From: Azospirillum sp051124815
GTDB lineage: Bacteria; Pseudomonadota; Alphaproteobacteria; Azospirillales; Azospirillaceae
Length of the DNA stretch: 64,000 bases
Direction: 5' to 3'
NCBI RefSeq assembly: GCF_051124815.1
Contig: NZ_CP118485.1
Span: forward strand, 1,488,001-1,552,000
Made by a program: the position numbers and the translations under genes. Each line of letters begins with the position of its first letter. Position 1 is the stretch's first letter. The notes under the pieces were generated by a model. It worked only from the letters and a program-made list of their open reading frames with translations, ran no database searches and had not been told where the DNA came from. Shown piece after piece: positions 44,119 through 53,321 of the stretch.

Positions 44119-45026
44119 GCCCACCCTCCGAGGATCAGCCGCTCAGCCATCATCACGGCGAACAGCAGGAACAGGTACAGGATCGAGAAACCGAACATCT
44201 TCTTGGCCGGCTTGTCGTCGCTGGCCCGCAGCACGCGGACGGCGCAGCTGACGAACATCAGGCCCAGGATGGCCGACACCGCCAGATAGACCGGCCCGGC
44301 GATGCCGACGAAGTAAGGCGCCGCGGCCACCGGCAGCAGGATCAGCGTGTAGAGCAGCATCTGGCGCTTGGTCGCCGCCTCTCCCGCCACCACCGGCATC
44401 ATCGGCACGCCGGCGCGGGTGTAGTCGCCGTTGCGGAACAGGGCCAGCGCCCAGAAATGCGGCGGCGTCCACAGGAAGATCAGCAGGAACAGCAGGACGG
44501 ACGGCAGGTCGACCGTGCCGGTCACCGCGGCCCAGCCGATCATCGGCGGGAAGGCGCCGGCGGCCCCGCCGATCACGATGTTCTGCGGGGTCCGGCGTTT
44601 CAGCCACATGGTGTAGACGAAGATGTAGAAGCCGATGGTGACCGCCAGCAGCGCCGCCGCCGTCCAGTTCACCGCCAGCCCCATCACCACCACCGACAGA
44701 ACCGACAGGGTGACGCCGAAGCCCAGCGCCTCCGCCGGTTCGACCCGGCCCGACGGGATCGGGCGTTTCACCGTGCGGGTCATCACCGCGTCGATGTCGC
44801 GGTCGTACCACATGTTGATGGCGCCCGACGCTCCGGCGCCGACGGCGATGCACAGAACGGCGACCATCGCCAGGAAGGGGTGGATGTGGCCGGGCGCCAG
44901 CACGATGCCGGCCAGCCCGGTGAAGACCACAAGCGACATGACCCGCGGCTTGAGCAACTCGATGAAGTCACCGGCCGACGCCCCTCCGGTGTGGTTGAGC
45001 GTCAGTTCGTTCGTCACGTCCGTCAT
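44115..45026 (-). CDS. ctaB: Protoheme IX farnesyltransferase
   Basis: The 303-residue polytopic UbiA-family prenyltransferase makes heme O from protoheme IX and farnesyl diphosphate for the aa3 oxidase. The aspartate-rich substrate site is NMWYDRDIDAVMTRTVKRP, with a second at WTPPHFWALALFRNGDYTRAGVPMMP. It is separated from ctaD by 141 bases that contain a GC hairpin (45127-45158). Confidence 0.97.
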   Translation of the reverse strand: MTDVTNELTLNHTGGASAGDFIELLKPRVMSLVVFTGLAGIVLAPGHIHPFLAMVAVLCIAVGAGASGAINMWYDRDIDAVMTRTVKRPIPSGRVEPAEALGFGVTLSVLSVVVMGLAVNWTAAALLAVTIGFYIFVYTMWLKRRTPQNIVIGGAAGAFPPMIGWAAVTGTVDLPSVLLFLLIFLWTPPHFWALALFRNGDYTRAGVPMMPVVAGEAATKRQMLLYTLILLPVAAAPYFVGIAGPVYLAVSAILGLMFVSCAVRVLRASDDKPAKKMFGFSILYLFLLFAVMMAERLILGGWA

Positions 45027-45167
45027 ATCATGTCCTTGTCGTCTACTAACCCCGGGTCCGTCGCCCCGGCGCTTCCCCCGCCGGCGCCCATTCTTCGGAC
45101 TGCTCGGCTCTGTATCTTCTTGGTGGGGCGGGCGCCTCCTCGCGGCGACGCCCGCCCGTTAGCATGC

Positions 45168-46802
45168 TTACTTGACCTGCGGCAACGTTTCGAAAGCGTG
45201 GAACGGAGGCGGAGAGCTGACCGACCATTCCAGCGTGCCGGCCTGCGGCCCCCAATAGGCGCCCGGCACCCGTTCGCCGCTGCGCAGGGTCTTCCAGGCG
45301 ATCCACACGAACAGCAGCGTAGAGGCGAAGGAGAGGTAGGCGCCCAGCGACGAGACCATGTTCCAGCCCCAGAAGGCGTCCGGATAGTCCGGGATGCGGC
45401 GCGGCATGCCCGACAGGCCCAGGAAGTGCTGCGGGAAGAACACCAGATTGACGCCGATGAAGGTCGTGTAGAAATGGACCTTGCCCCAGAACTCCGGATA
45501 CTGGCGTCCCGACATCTTGCCGATCCAGTAGTACCAGCCGGCGAAGATCGAGAAGACCGCACCCAGCGACAGCACATAGTGGAAGTGCGCCACGACGTAG
45601 TAGGTGTCGTGCATGTAATTGTCGAGACCGCCGTTCGCCAGCACCACGCCGGTGACGCCGCCGACCGTGAACAGGAAGATGAAGCCCAGCGCCCACAGCA
45701 TCGGCACCCGGAATTCGATCGACCCGCCCCACATGGTGGCGATCCAGGAGAAGATCTTCACACCGGTGGGCACCGCGATGATCATGGTGGCGGCGGTGAA
45801 GTAGGCCTTCGTGTTGACGTCCAGGCCGACCGTGTACATGTGGTGCGCCCACACGACGAAGCCGACCACGCCGATGGCGACCATGGCGTAGGCCATGCCG
45901 AGATAGCCGAACACCGGCTTCTTCGAGAAGGTCGACACGATGTGGCTGATGATGCCGAAGGCCGGCAGGATCATGATGTAGACTTCGGGGTGGCCGAAGA
46001 ACCAGAACAGGTGCTGGAACAGGATCGGATCGCCGCCGCCTTCGGGATTGAAGAAGGTGGTGCCGAAATTGCGGTCGGTCAGCAGCATGGTGATCGCGCC
46101 GCCCAGAACCGGGACCGCCAGCAGCAGCAGGAAGGCCGTCACCAGCATCGCCCACACGAACAGCGGCATCTTGTGCAGCGTCATGCCCGGCGCGCGCATG
46201 TTGAAGATGGTGGTGATGAAGTTCACCGCGCCGAGGATCGAACTGGCGCCGGCCAGATGCAGGGCGAAGATCGCCATGTCGACCGATGGACCGCTATGCC
46301 CCAGCGTCGACGACAGCGGCGGGTAGATCGTCCAGCCGGTGCCGGCGCCGGTGCCGACGAAGGCGGAGCCCAGCAGCAGCAGGAAGGCCGGCACGATCAG
46401 CCAGAAGCTGATGTTGTTCATGCGCGGGAAGGCCATGTCGGGCGCGCCGATCATCAGAGGCACGAACCAGTTGCCGAAGCCGCCGATCAGCGCCGGCATC
46501 ACCACGAAGAACACCATGATCAGGCCGTGCGCCGTGATCAGCACGTTCCACATCTGGCCGTCCGAGACGAACTGCAGCCCCGGCGACTGAAGCTCCGCGC
46601 GCATGATGACGGAGAACAGGCCGCCGATCAGCCCGGCGATGACCGAGAAGATCAGATAGAGCGTGCCGATGTCCTTGTGGTTGGTCGAATAGAACCAGCG
46701 CTGCACGAAGCCGGGGACGTGATGATCGTCATGCCCGTGCCCATGGTCGCCAGCATGCTCCCCATGTCCTGGTGTGCCATGTCCCGGTGTGGCGTTTGCC
46801 AT
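45168..46802 (-). CDS. ctaD: Cytochrome c oxidase subunit I
   Basis: The 544-residue heme-copper subunit has 12 membrane helices. Landmark segments are TAHGLIMVFFVVMPALIGGFGN, LFWFFGHPEVYIMILPAFGIISH (CuB His and the Tyr cross-link), HMYTVGLDVNTKAYFTAATM and TYYVVAHFHYVLSLGAVFSI. The His-rich N-terminus (GHGEHAGDHGHGHDDHH) is unusual in length but common in related bacteria. It reduces O2 to water and pumps protons. Confidence 0.98.
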   Translation of the reverse strand: MANATPGHGTPGHGEHAGDHGHGHDDHHVPGFVQRWFYSTNHKDIGTLYLIFSVIAGLIGGLFSVIMRAELQSPGLQFVSDGQMWNVLITAHGLIMVFFVVMPALIGGFGNWFVPLMIGAPDMAFPRMNNISFWLIVPAFLLLLGSAFVGTGAGTGWTIYPPLSSTLGHSGPSVDMAIFALHLAGASSILGAVNFITTIFNMRAPGMTLHKMPLFVWAMLVTAFLLLLAVPVLGGAITMLLTDRNFGTTFFNPEGGGDPILFQHLFWFFGHPEVYIMILPAFGIISHIVSTFSKKPVFGYLGMAYAMVAIGVVGFVVWAHHMYTVGLDVNTKAYFTAATMIIAVPTGVKIFSWIATMWGGSIEFRVPMLWALGFIFLFTVGGVTGVVLANGGLDNYMHDTYYVVAHFHYVLSLGAVFSIFAGWYYWIGKMSGRQYPEFWGKVHFYTTFIGVNLVFFPQHFLGLSGMPRRIPDYPDAFWGWNMVSSLGAYLSFASTLLFVWIAWKTLRSGERVPGAYWGPQAGTLEWSVSSPPPFHAFETLPQVK

Positions 46803-46919
46803 GTCTCTACCCTTTGTCGCTGTCCCTGGCCGCCGTCCACTCCGGTCGGTTCGAAGCGTCGGCGGTTGGGTGGGTTCTTCTTATCGCAATGTCCCTGCGG
46901 CGGGCTGTGCGATGTCCGC

Positions 46920-47783
46920 TTATTCGACCAGCGTTCCGGTCGGGCGCAGCGCCACGTCGCGGTCGCCGTCCCCAGGGGCGTTGGCCGGCGCGAAGGCGGT
47001 CTTGGCCTTGGCGACCCAGGCGTCGAAGGCCTCCTTCGACACGGCTTCCACCGCGATCGGCATGAAGCCGTGGTTGGTGCCGCAGATCTCGGAGCACTGG
47101 CCGTAATAGACGCCTTCGCGCTCGGCCTTGAACCAGGTCTCGTTGATGCGGCCGGGAACGCCGTCCTTCTTCAGGCCGAAGGCGGGCACCGCCCAGGAAT
47201 GGATCACGTCGCCGGCCGTCACCAGCACGCGCACGGTGGTGTTAACCGGCACGACCACGCGGTTGTCGACCTCCAGCAGGCGCTTCTGGCCGGGCTTCAG
47301 GTCCGTCTCCGGGATCATGTAGCTGGAGAAGGTGATGTTGCCGTGGTCGGGATATTCGTAATCCCAGTACCACTGGTGGCCGGTGACCTTGATTGTCATG
47401 TCGGCCTGCGGAATGCGCTCCGCCGCATAGAGCAGCTTGAAGGACGGAACGGCGATCACGATCAGGATGATGACCGGTACCACGGTCCAGGCGACCTCGA
47501 GCAGCGTGTGGTGCGAGGTCTTGGACGGGACCGGGTTCCTCTTCGCGTTGAACCGGACGACGCAATAGGCCAGCAGGCCCGCGACGAGGATCACGATCAG
47601 CGTGATGATGACGGTCAGCAGGTCGTTGAACGAGGTCATCAGGTGCTTGACCGGCGAGGCGGAGGGCTGCATGCCCATCTCCCACGGCCGCGGCTCGTTC
47701 GCCAGGGCGGTCGTCACGCCCCAGCCCCCTACCATCGACAGCACAGCCGCCAGGCCGGCGGCGTACAGGCTTTGCCTTCTCAT
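46920..47783 (-). CDS. ctaC: Cytochrome c oxidase subunit II
   Basis: The 287-residue subunit has a signal peptide, two membrane helices and a periplasmic CuA domain. The copper ligands are visible in HSWAVPAFGLKKDGVPGR and GQCSEICGTNHGFMPI; the aromatic strip is TGHQWYWDYEYPD. ATG 47783 has GAAGGGG 6 bases upstream; ATG 47816 would add 11 residues and lacks a ribosome site. It is the first gene of the leftward oxidase cluster. Confidence 0.97.
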   Translation of the reverse strand: MRRQSLYAAGLAAVLSMVGGWGVTTALANEPRPWEMGMQPSASPVKHLMTSFNDLLTVIITLIVILVAGLLAYCVVRFNAKRNPVPSKTSHHTLLEVAWTVVPVIILIVIAVPSFKLLYAAERIPQADMTIKVTGHQWYWDYEYPDHGNITFSSYMIPETDLKPGQKRLLEVDNRVVVPVNTTVRVLVTAGDVIHSWAVPAFGLKKDGVPGRINETWFKAEREGVYYGQCSEICGTNHGFMPIAVEAVSKEAFDAWVAKAKTAFAPANAPGDGDRDVALRPTGTLVE

Positions 47784-48450
47784 CCCCAACCCCTTCTTAG
47801 CCGCGACGCTCGTCATGGCACGCGGTCGTCTCTTCCCGCCGACGCTCCCTCCGCCCTGTTGGTCCGGACCGTTATCTGTTCGCGCGGTCCATAGTTGGGC
47901 TTATCAGCGAACGCCAGTTTATGCAGGGATCACGCCATCTTAGCGCGACATATACCCGCAGCCGGAGCTTATCCCCGCGCCCCGCTGGGTTACAAGCCTT
48001 TCCTCTCTCCCACTGTACGCATAGACTTTTCCTCACATTCCGATGGGCCGTGCGGACAAAGGTTGAGCATGGATTGGGGTCATGCCATGCGACATTCCGC
48101 CGCAGTCCGTTGGACAAGCGGATTTTTCTCAGGATGGGATGTGGAAAGGACGTGCGGGTGCCGAGGCTGCGGCGCGCAGGATTGTTGCGGCGCTTGGGCG
48201 CGACTCAGAGGGTAAGGATGGGGGAGGTTCTGGCAGCGGGCCAGATGAGCGAAGGTGATAGCACCTCATCGGCCGTCATTCCCGCGAAGGCGGGAATCCA
48301 GTCGCTTCAGCCGCTCGATTGCGGAGTTTCCTGGATCCCCGCCTTAGCGGGGATGACGCAAGGAACCTTTAAGTCCAGAGCCTTAATCGTGTTTTGAGAG
48401 TTGTGAGCGCCCCAGCTTCCAGATGGGGGCGCAGACCGCCGCCACGCCCC
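47784..48450. other. Gene-free interval, 667 bases
   Basis: No protein gene is supported between ctaC and the DUF3422 gene. It contains the promoter side of the oxidase cluster, a CCCAGCCGG-type small inverted repeat near 47960, an interspersed palindromic repeat (48274-48358), and a hairpin at 48406-48431 that could end the DUF3422 transcript. Confidence 0.55.
48274..48358. repeat. Interspersed palindromic repeat (GTCATTCCCGC type)
   Basis: GTCATTCCCGCGAAGGCGGG..ATCCAG at one end and CTGGAT..CCCCGCCTTAGCGGGG..ATGAC at the other are inverted copies, each with its own small hairpin. This is the widely scattered proteobacterial short palindromic repeat found in many genomes, not a gene. Confidence 0.85.
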
Positions 48451-49830
48451 TCAATGCCCCCCGACCAGCACCTTGCGAATCCGCCGCACGCCCGACCAGA
48501 CGAAGGCGATGACGATGGGGATCATCACCCCGACCAGCATGTCGGGATCGACCTTGAACCCAAAGCCCTTCAACCCCTTGGCCGCATAGCCGACGATGCC
48601 GACCAGGTAATAGCTGATCGCCACCACCGACAGCCCCTCGACCGTCTCCTGCAGGCGCAGCTGCAATTGTGCGCGACGGTCCATCGACTGGAGCAGTTCG
48701 GCGTTCTGCCCCTCCACCGCGATCTCCACACGGGTGCGCAGCAGGTTGCTGGCCCGCGCGACGCGCTGCGACAGCGAATCGAGACGCTGCTCCACCGCCT
48801 CGCAGGTGCTGATCGCCGGGTTCAGGCGGCGGTCCATGAACTCCTGGATGGTCTGCAGCCCCTCGATCCGGATCTCGCGCAGTTCCTCGATTCGCCGCTC
48901 CACCAACTCGTAGTAGGCGCGGGCGGCGCCGAATCGATAGGCGGTCTCGGCGGAGATCTGCTCGGTCTGTGCCGCCAGCAGGGTCAGGCGGTCGAGCAGG
49001 TCGCGTTCGTCCTGCAGACCGCGCAGGCTGGCGATCCGGGTGGTGACGTCGGACAGCCCCGCCTCGATCGGGCCGATGCGGGGCAGCACGCCGCGCGCCA
49101 TCGGCAGGGCCAGCAGGGCCAGCACGCGGTATGTCTCGATCTCCAGCAGGCGCTGGACGACGCGGCCGGTCTGGCGCGGCGTCATCGAATGGTCGGCGAC
49201 CAGCATCCGGGAGAATCCGTCGCCATGGATGCGGAAATCGGTCCAGGCGGTTGCCGATCGGCCGGCGATCCGCGACCCGACATAGCTCTCCGACCCGAAC
49301 ATCGCCGCCATCATGTTGGCGGACGGCTCCGGCTGGTCGGCGGAGAGCACGGCGACGTGGATGCCGACCAGCAGTTCGCCCGGCAGCCCGGCCAGCCAGT
49401 CGCGCGGCAGGGCGTGCAGCGCCGGCTCCAGGAATGGATCGGCCAGGGAGCCGGCCGGCATCGCGCTGGGTCGGAAGACGGTCCAGGCCGAGAACTCGGT
49501 ATGCCGCTCCCACTTCAGGTGGAAGCTGCCGAAGGAGGCGCTGTGGTGGGTGGCGCCCTGCGGCGGCCTGACCACGCCGGCCCAGTCGCACAGCGCCTCC
49601 AGATGCCGGCGGTCGGCCTCCGCCGCGCCCTCCCCCGACAGCATCGCCAGCATGGTGGCGCGCACCGGCGCCGTCAGCGATTCGGGCGGCCGGGCATGGA
49701 CCTCGTTGGTCAGCACCTGCCGCAACGGATGGTCCTGCAGCGGACGCTGGCCGGTGATGCCGACGCCGGTTCCGGAGGCGCCTGCGCGGTTCAGGGTATC
49801 CGTGGTCGTCCGCACCGATTCGTCGCCCAT
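48451..49830 (-). CDS. DUF3422 family membrane protein
   Basis: The 459-residue protein has a soluble N-terminal part and C-terminal membrane helices (GLSVVAISYYLVGIVGYAAKG and MLVGVMIPIVIAFVWSGV). Family blocks are LTNEVHARPPESL, SFHLKWERHTEFSAWTVFRP and RVARASNLLRTRVEIAVEGQN. Function is unknown; the helix-rich centre suggests a coiled-coil membrane protein. ATG 49830 was chosen because GGAGGG lies 5 bases upstream. It diverges from tldD. Confidence 0.9.
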   Translation of the reverse strand: MGDESVRTTTDTLNRAGASGTGVGITGQRPLQDHPLRQVLTNEVHARPPESLTAPVRATMLAMLSGEGAAEADRRHLEALCDWAGVVRPPQGATHHSASFGSFHLKWERHTEFSAWTVFRPSAMPAGSLADPFLEPALHALPRDWLAGLPGELLVGIHVAVLSADQPEPSANMMAAMFGSESYVGSRIAGRSATAWTDFRIHGDGFSRMLVADHSMTPRQTGRVVQRLLEIETYRVLALLALPMARGVLPRIGPIEAGLSDVTTRIASLRGLQDERDLLDRLTLLAAQTEQISAETAYRFGAARAYYELVERRIEELREIRIEGLQTIQEFMDRRLNPAISTCEAVEQRLDSLSQRVARASNLLRTRVEIAVEGQNAELLQSMDRRAQLQLRLQETVEGLSVVAISYYLVGIVGYAAKGLKGFGFKVDPDMLVGVMIPIVIAFVWSGVRRIRKVLVGGH

Positions 49831-50060
49831 GCTTCCCTCCGCCATCCCAGCACCGCACCCTAGAGGTTACACAATCCGGCATCGGCGAACTTGCCGGATC
49901 GCGCCAGCGTCGCCACACTATAGTCAGACCGTTAGAACACATCGTAGGGCGCGGCGCGACATCGCCCGCCATGACATTGTGTCCTACCATGGAACAAGGC
50001 CTGCACACGCCGTCAGGCCGGGCAGACCGGGTTCCGCCCCATCACAGGTTCGGAGTTTTC

Positions 50061-51494
50061 ATGAGCGCGCTTGCCGTCACCGACGATCTCTTCTTCAACC
50101 GCGCCGGCATGGACCGCGCCCGCGTGGAAGGCGTCGTGCAGGACGCCCTGCACAGTGCCGACGATGGGGAGCTTTATCTCGAATATGCCCAGAGCGAATC
50201 GCTGGGCTGGGACGATGGGAAGCTGAAGTCCGCCAGCTTCGACACCACCCAGGGATTCGGCCTGCGCGCCATCGCCGGCGAGGCGACCGGCTACGCCCAT
50301 GCCAGCAACCTGTCGGAAGAGGCCATCCGCCGCGCAGCATCCACCGTGCGCGCCGTGCAGGCCGGCCACACCGGCACGCTGGCGGAACCGCCGGCCGGCA
50401 CCAACCGCGCGCTCTACATCCCCGACAATCCCCTGCACCTCGTTCCCTTCGAGGAGAAGGTGAAGCTGCTGGCCGACATCGACGCCTATGCCCGCGCCAA
50501 GGACGAGCGGGTGCGGCAGGTCAGCTGCTCGATCAGCGGCGAATGGCAGGCGGTGCAGATCATGCGCGCCGACGGCGTGCGCGTCGCCGACCTGCGCCCG
50601 CTGGTCCGCCTGAACGTCTCCGTCGTGGTGGCCGAGGGCGACCGGATGGAGACCGGCGGTTATGGCGGCGGCGGCCGCGTCACCTACGAACACTACATCC
50701 AGCCGGAGACCTGGCGCGGCTTCGTCGACGAGGCGCTGCGGCAGGCGCTGGTCAACCTGTCCTCCGTCCCCGCCCCGGCCGGCGAGATGACGGTGGTGCT
50801 CGGCAGCGGCTGGCCCGGCATCCTGCTGCACGAGGCCATCGGCCACGGGCTGGAGGGCGACTTCAACCGCAAGAAGACCTCCGCCTTCGCCGGCCTGATG
50901 GGCCAGCGCATCGCCGCGCCCGGCGTCACCATCGTCGATGACGGCACCATCGAGAACTCGCGCGGCTCCATCAGCGTCGACGACGAGGGCACCCCCGGCC
51001 AGTGCACCACGCTGATCGAGGACGGCATCCTGGTCGGCTTCATGCAGGACCGTATGAACGCCCGCCTGATGGGCATGCGCCCGACCGGCAACGGCCGGCG
51101 CCAGAGCTTCGCCTACAACCCGATGCCGCGCATGACCAACACGGTGATGCGCAACGGCAACCACACGCCGGACGAGATCATCGCCTCCGTCAAGAAGGGC
51201 ATCTATGCCAAGAACTTCGGCGGCGGTCAGGTCGACATCACCAACGGCAAGTTCGTCTTCTCCGCCAGCGAGGCCTACCTGATCGAGGACGGCAAGCTGG
51301 GTCCCGCCGTGAAGGGCGCCACGCTGATCGGCAACGGTCCGGACAGCCTGACCCGCGTGTCGATGATCGGCAACGACAGCCGCCTCGACCCCGGCGTCGG
51401 CACCTGCGGCAAGGACGGCCAGGGCGTGCCGGTCGGCGTCGGCCAGCCGACGCTGAAGCTGGAAGGCCTGACCGTCGGCGGCACCGCCGCCTGA
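50061..51494 (+). CDS. tldD: Metalloprotease TldD
   Basis: The 477-residue protein carries the zinc site HEAIGHGLEGD (His257, Glu258, His261) and the family blocks TTQGFGLRAIAGEATGYAH, EGDRMETGGYGGGGR and TCGKDGQGVPVGVGQPTLKL. TldD pairs with TldE (PmbA) to process peptides such as microcins and the CcdA antitoxin; tldE is not in the window. ATG 50061 has CGGAG 5 bases upstream. A strong terminator follows. Confidence 0.97.
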   Translation: MSALAVTDDLFFNRAGMDRARVEGVVQDALHSADDGELYLEYAQSESLGWDDGKLKSASFDTTQGFGLRAIAGEATGYAHASNLSEEAIRRAASTVRAVQAGHTGTLAEPPAGTNRALYIPDNPLHLVPFEEKVKLLADIDAYARAKDERVRQVSCSISGEWQAVQIMRADGVRVADLRPLVRLNVSVVVAEGDRMETGGYGGGGRVTYEHYIQPETWRGFVDEALRQALVNLSSVPAPAGEMTVVLGSGWPGILLHEAIGHGLEGDFNRKKTSAFAGLMGQRIAAPGVTIVDDGTIENSRGSISVDDEGTPGQCTTLIEDGILVGFMQDRMNARLMGMRPTGNGRRQSFAYNPMPRMTNTVMRNGNHTPDEIIASVKKGIYAKNFGGGQVDITNGKFVFSASEAYLIEDGKLGPAVKGATLIGNGPDSLTRVSMIGNDSRLDPGVGTCGKDGQGVPVGVGQPTLKLEGLTVGGTAA

Positions 51495-51524
51495 CGCTAA
51501 GAAGCATCTCCACTCCCGTGCCTT

Positions 51525-51564
51525 GAAGAGGGGCCGGATCGTGTGCGCGATCCGGCCCCTCTTC
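51525..51564 (+). terminator. Hairpin terminator of tldD
   Basis: GAAGAGGGGCCGGATCG pairs perfectly with CGATCCGGCCCCTCTTC around 6 bases, followed by GCATTT. Confidence 0.85.
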
Positions 51565-51644
51565 GCATTTCGGGCTTGGAGCACCCGATTGCATTGGTAT
51601 CGTCTCTCGGAAGATTTTCAACCTTTCGGAAGAGGCTATTACCA

Positions 51645-52205
51645 ATGCATTCGATTTCGCATATCTTCAAGGCCGCCACACTCGTATTTGGATTGGCGCT
51701 GATCACGGCGCTGCCCGGATACGCTCAGACCGCCCCCACCGCCGAGCAGGTCATCGCCGCCAAGACCGCCGGGTCGAGCGCCGACCATTTGAATGCGCGC
51801 GTGGTGGTGGCGAGCTATTTCTATGCCTCGACCGATCTCACCTCCGCCCGCTATGCCGACGATTCCAAGGGCATCGATTTCTCCAAGCCGCTGGAGGTGA
51901 TCGACGTTACGACCGGCACCACCTGGTACCAGTATGTGCGCACCGGCTATGACAGCATCCGATTCGGCAACTTCTTCTCGCCGGTGGTGACAGCGACGCC
52001 GGACTGCCTCGGCATCTCCGGCGCGGGCCGGGCCGAATACAAGGCGGTGCTGCCCGCCGGCCAGGGCCTGAAGTCGGTCGCCGCCCCCATCGTCGACAGC
52101 TGGACCACCCCCGGCACCAGCGTGCAGACCAAGGGCGGCTGCGCCCAGGTCGTGGTGCCGAACACCGTCAAGGCCGGCGTCACCAGCGGCGGGCTGGTCC
52201 AGTAA
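51645..52205 (+). CDS. Secreted protein of unknown function, 186 aa
   Basis: The protein has a signal peptide (ISHIFKAATLVFGLALITALPGYA-QT). The mature part is rich in Thr, Ser, Tyr and Gly with two cysteines (CLGISG and GGCAQV) that could form a disulfide. It lacks recognisable motifs. GGAAGAGG lies 9 bases before ATG 51645. A hairpin (52217-52250) follows. A periplasmic or surface location is inferred from the signal alone. Confidence 0.65.
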   Translation: MHSISHIFKAATLVFGLALITALPGYAQTAPTAEQVIAAKTAGSSADHLNARVVVASYFYASTDLTSARYADDSKGIDFSKPLEVIDVTTGTTWYQYVRTGYDSIRFGNFFSPVVTATPDCLGISGAGRAEYKAVLPAGQGLKSVAAPIVDSWTTPGTSVQTKGGCAQVVVPNTVKAGVTSGGLVQ

Positions 52206-52216
52206 AGTCGTGACCA

Positions 52217-52250
52217 ACCGCCGCCATCGCTGTTTTCCCGATGGCGGCGG
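52217..52250 (+). terminator. Hairpin after the secreted-protein gene
   Basis: ACCGCCGCCATCG and CGATGGCGGCGGT pair around an 8-base loop containing TTTT. There is no following T tract. Confidence 0.55.
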
Positions 52251-52289
52251 TGGTCCAGACTGGCCGCCGCTTTTCGCAACGGAGCCCCC

Positions 52290-52577
52290 ATGCCGGACAT
52301 CGCCACCACCGACGAGTTGCGCCGCCATATCGCGCAGGCCCAGGCCGGGGTTGCTGCGCTGGCACAGCGGGAGCCGGAGAACAGCTGGCTCACCAGCATC
52401 CAGCGCCAGCTCGACTATGTCGACGGTGCGGCGCGCGACGGAGCCAAGCGGCTGGACCGCGCCGACGACCTGAATTTCGGCCTGCTCGCCTCCCATTACG
52501 TCGACGATGTCGATTCGTCACTGGCTGCGGAGCTTCACGCCATCAGCGCCGCCACCCGCCGGCTGTTCGGCGGCTGA
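52290..52577 (+). CDS. Hypothetical protein, possible Tsi6-like immunity fold
   Basis: The 95-residue soluble helical protein contains NSWLTSIQRQLDYVDGAAR and LNFGLLASHYVDDVDSSLAAELHAIS. These resemble in layout the Tsi6 immunity family (helix with SIxxQL, then a helix with acidic spacing). No toxin gene, type VI gene or repeat is next to it, so an immunity role is only a pattern-based suggestion. ATG 52290 is preceded by CGGAG 7 bases upstream. Confidence 0.5.
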   Translation: MPDIATTDELRRHIAQAQAGVAALAQREPENSWLTSIQRQLDYVDGAARDGAKRLDRADDLNFGLLASHYVDDVDSSLAAELHAISAATRRLFGG

Positions 52578-52684
52578 TCCTCACTTTCCGCTGGCGTTCA
52601 CGGCACACGGCTTCGATGATCGCTCAACCGCGCGGTATGGCAAACGCCGTGTCCGCAAAGAAAGCCGATCAAGGGAGACGTGCG

Positions 52685-53224
52685 ATGGCGACGGAATCGA
52701 CTGCTGGGCTGGCCCTGGTTTCCACCTTCTGCCCCGACCGGGTCGGTCTGGTCTCCGGCATCACCAGCCATTTGTTCGAACAGGGCATCAACCTGCGGGA
52801 CGCGACCTTCGCCTCGCTGGGAACCGGCGCCGAGTTCTCGGCCGTCTGCGAACTGCCCGATGGTTTGACGGTGGCCGACCTGCAAGCCAGCCTGTCGTCC
52901 CTGCCGGTCCTGGCCGGTGCCGAAGTGAAGGTCAGCCCCTTCGCCTTCGACCCGCAGCCCGGTCCACAGGCGCTGATCACCCACCGCGTCGAGGTGTCGG
53001 GCGGCGACCAGCCCGGTCTCGTGGCGCGCCTGTCTGAGATCTTCACTCAGTTCGACGCCAACATTGTGCGGCTGGATGCGCAGACCCTGCCCGACCGCGC
53101 CGGCGAGCGCTACGTCCTTCGCTTCTCGGTGTCGATACCGGCGGAACGGGCGGAGGTCTGCCTGTCGGCGGTGGCGAACACCGCGGAGACGCTGGGGCTG
53201 ACCTGCCGGACGGAGGCGCTGTAA
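52685..53224 (+). CDS. gcvR: Glycine cleavage repressor-like protein (tandem ACT domains)
   Basis: The 179-residue cytosolic protein has two ACT domains (residues ~8-80, STFCPDRVGLVSGITSHLFEQG, and ~98-170, RVEVSGGDQPGLVARLSEIF). The conserved ACT glycine-rich turns match the GcvR family that controls glycine cleavage genes with GcvA in enterics; gcvA is not nearby, so the regulatory target is inferred. ATG 52685 has AAGGGAGA 6-13 bases upstream. Confidence 0.75.
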   Translation: MATESTAGLALVSTFCPDRVGLVSGITSHLFEQGINLRDATFASLGTGAEFSAVCELPDGLTVADLQASLSSLPVLAGAEVKVSPFAFDPQPGPQALITHRVEVSGGDQPGLVARLSEIFTQFDANIVRLDAQTLPDRAGERYVLRFSVSIPAERAEVCLSAVANTAETLGLTCRTEAL

Positions 53225-53227
53225 GGG

Positions 53228-53312
53228 GAGGGGGCTTGTTAAAGTAGTTTAAACGCGGAGCGACGGAGTTCCCTCTCCCGCGTGAGCGGGGGAGGGTTAG
53301 GGAGGGGGCACC
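53228..53312. repeat. G-rich palindromic repeat (right unit)
   Basis: The interval between the convergent gcvR-like and gdx genes holds the right unit TTCCCTCTCCC..GGGGGAGGGTTAGGG and part of the linker of the composite repeat also seen at 28944 and 58858. Confidence 0.7.
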
Positions 53313-53321
53313 GGCGACCAC

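Noticed and set aside
47820..48270. Small protein genes in the ctaC-DUF3422 gap
   Set aside because: Open frames there lack ribosome sites and consistent codon bias, and none resembles a known family.
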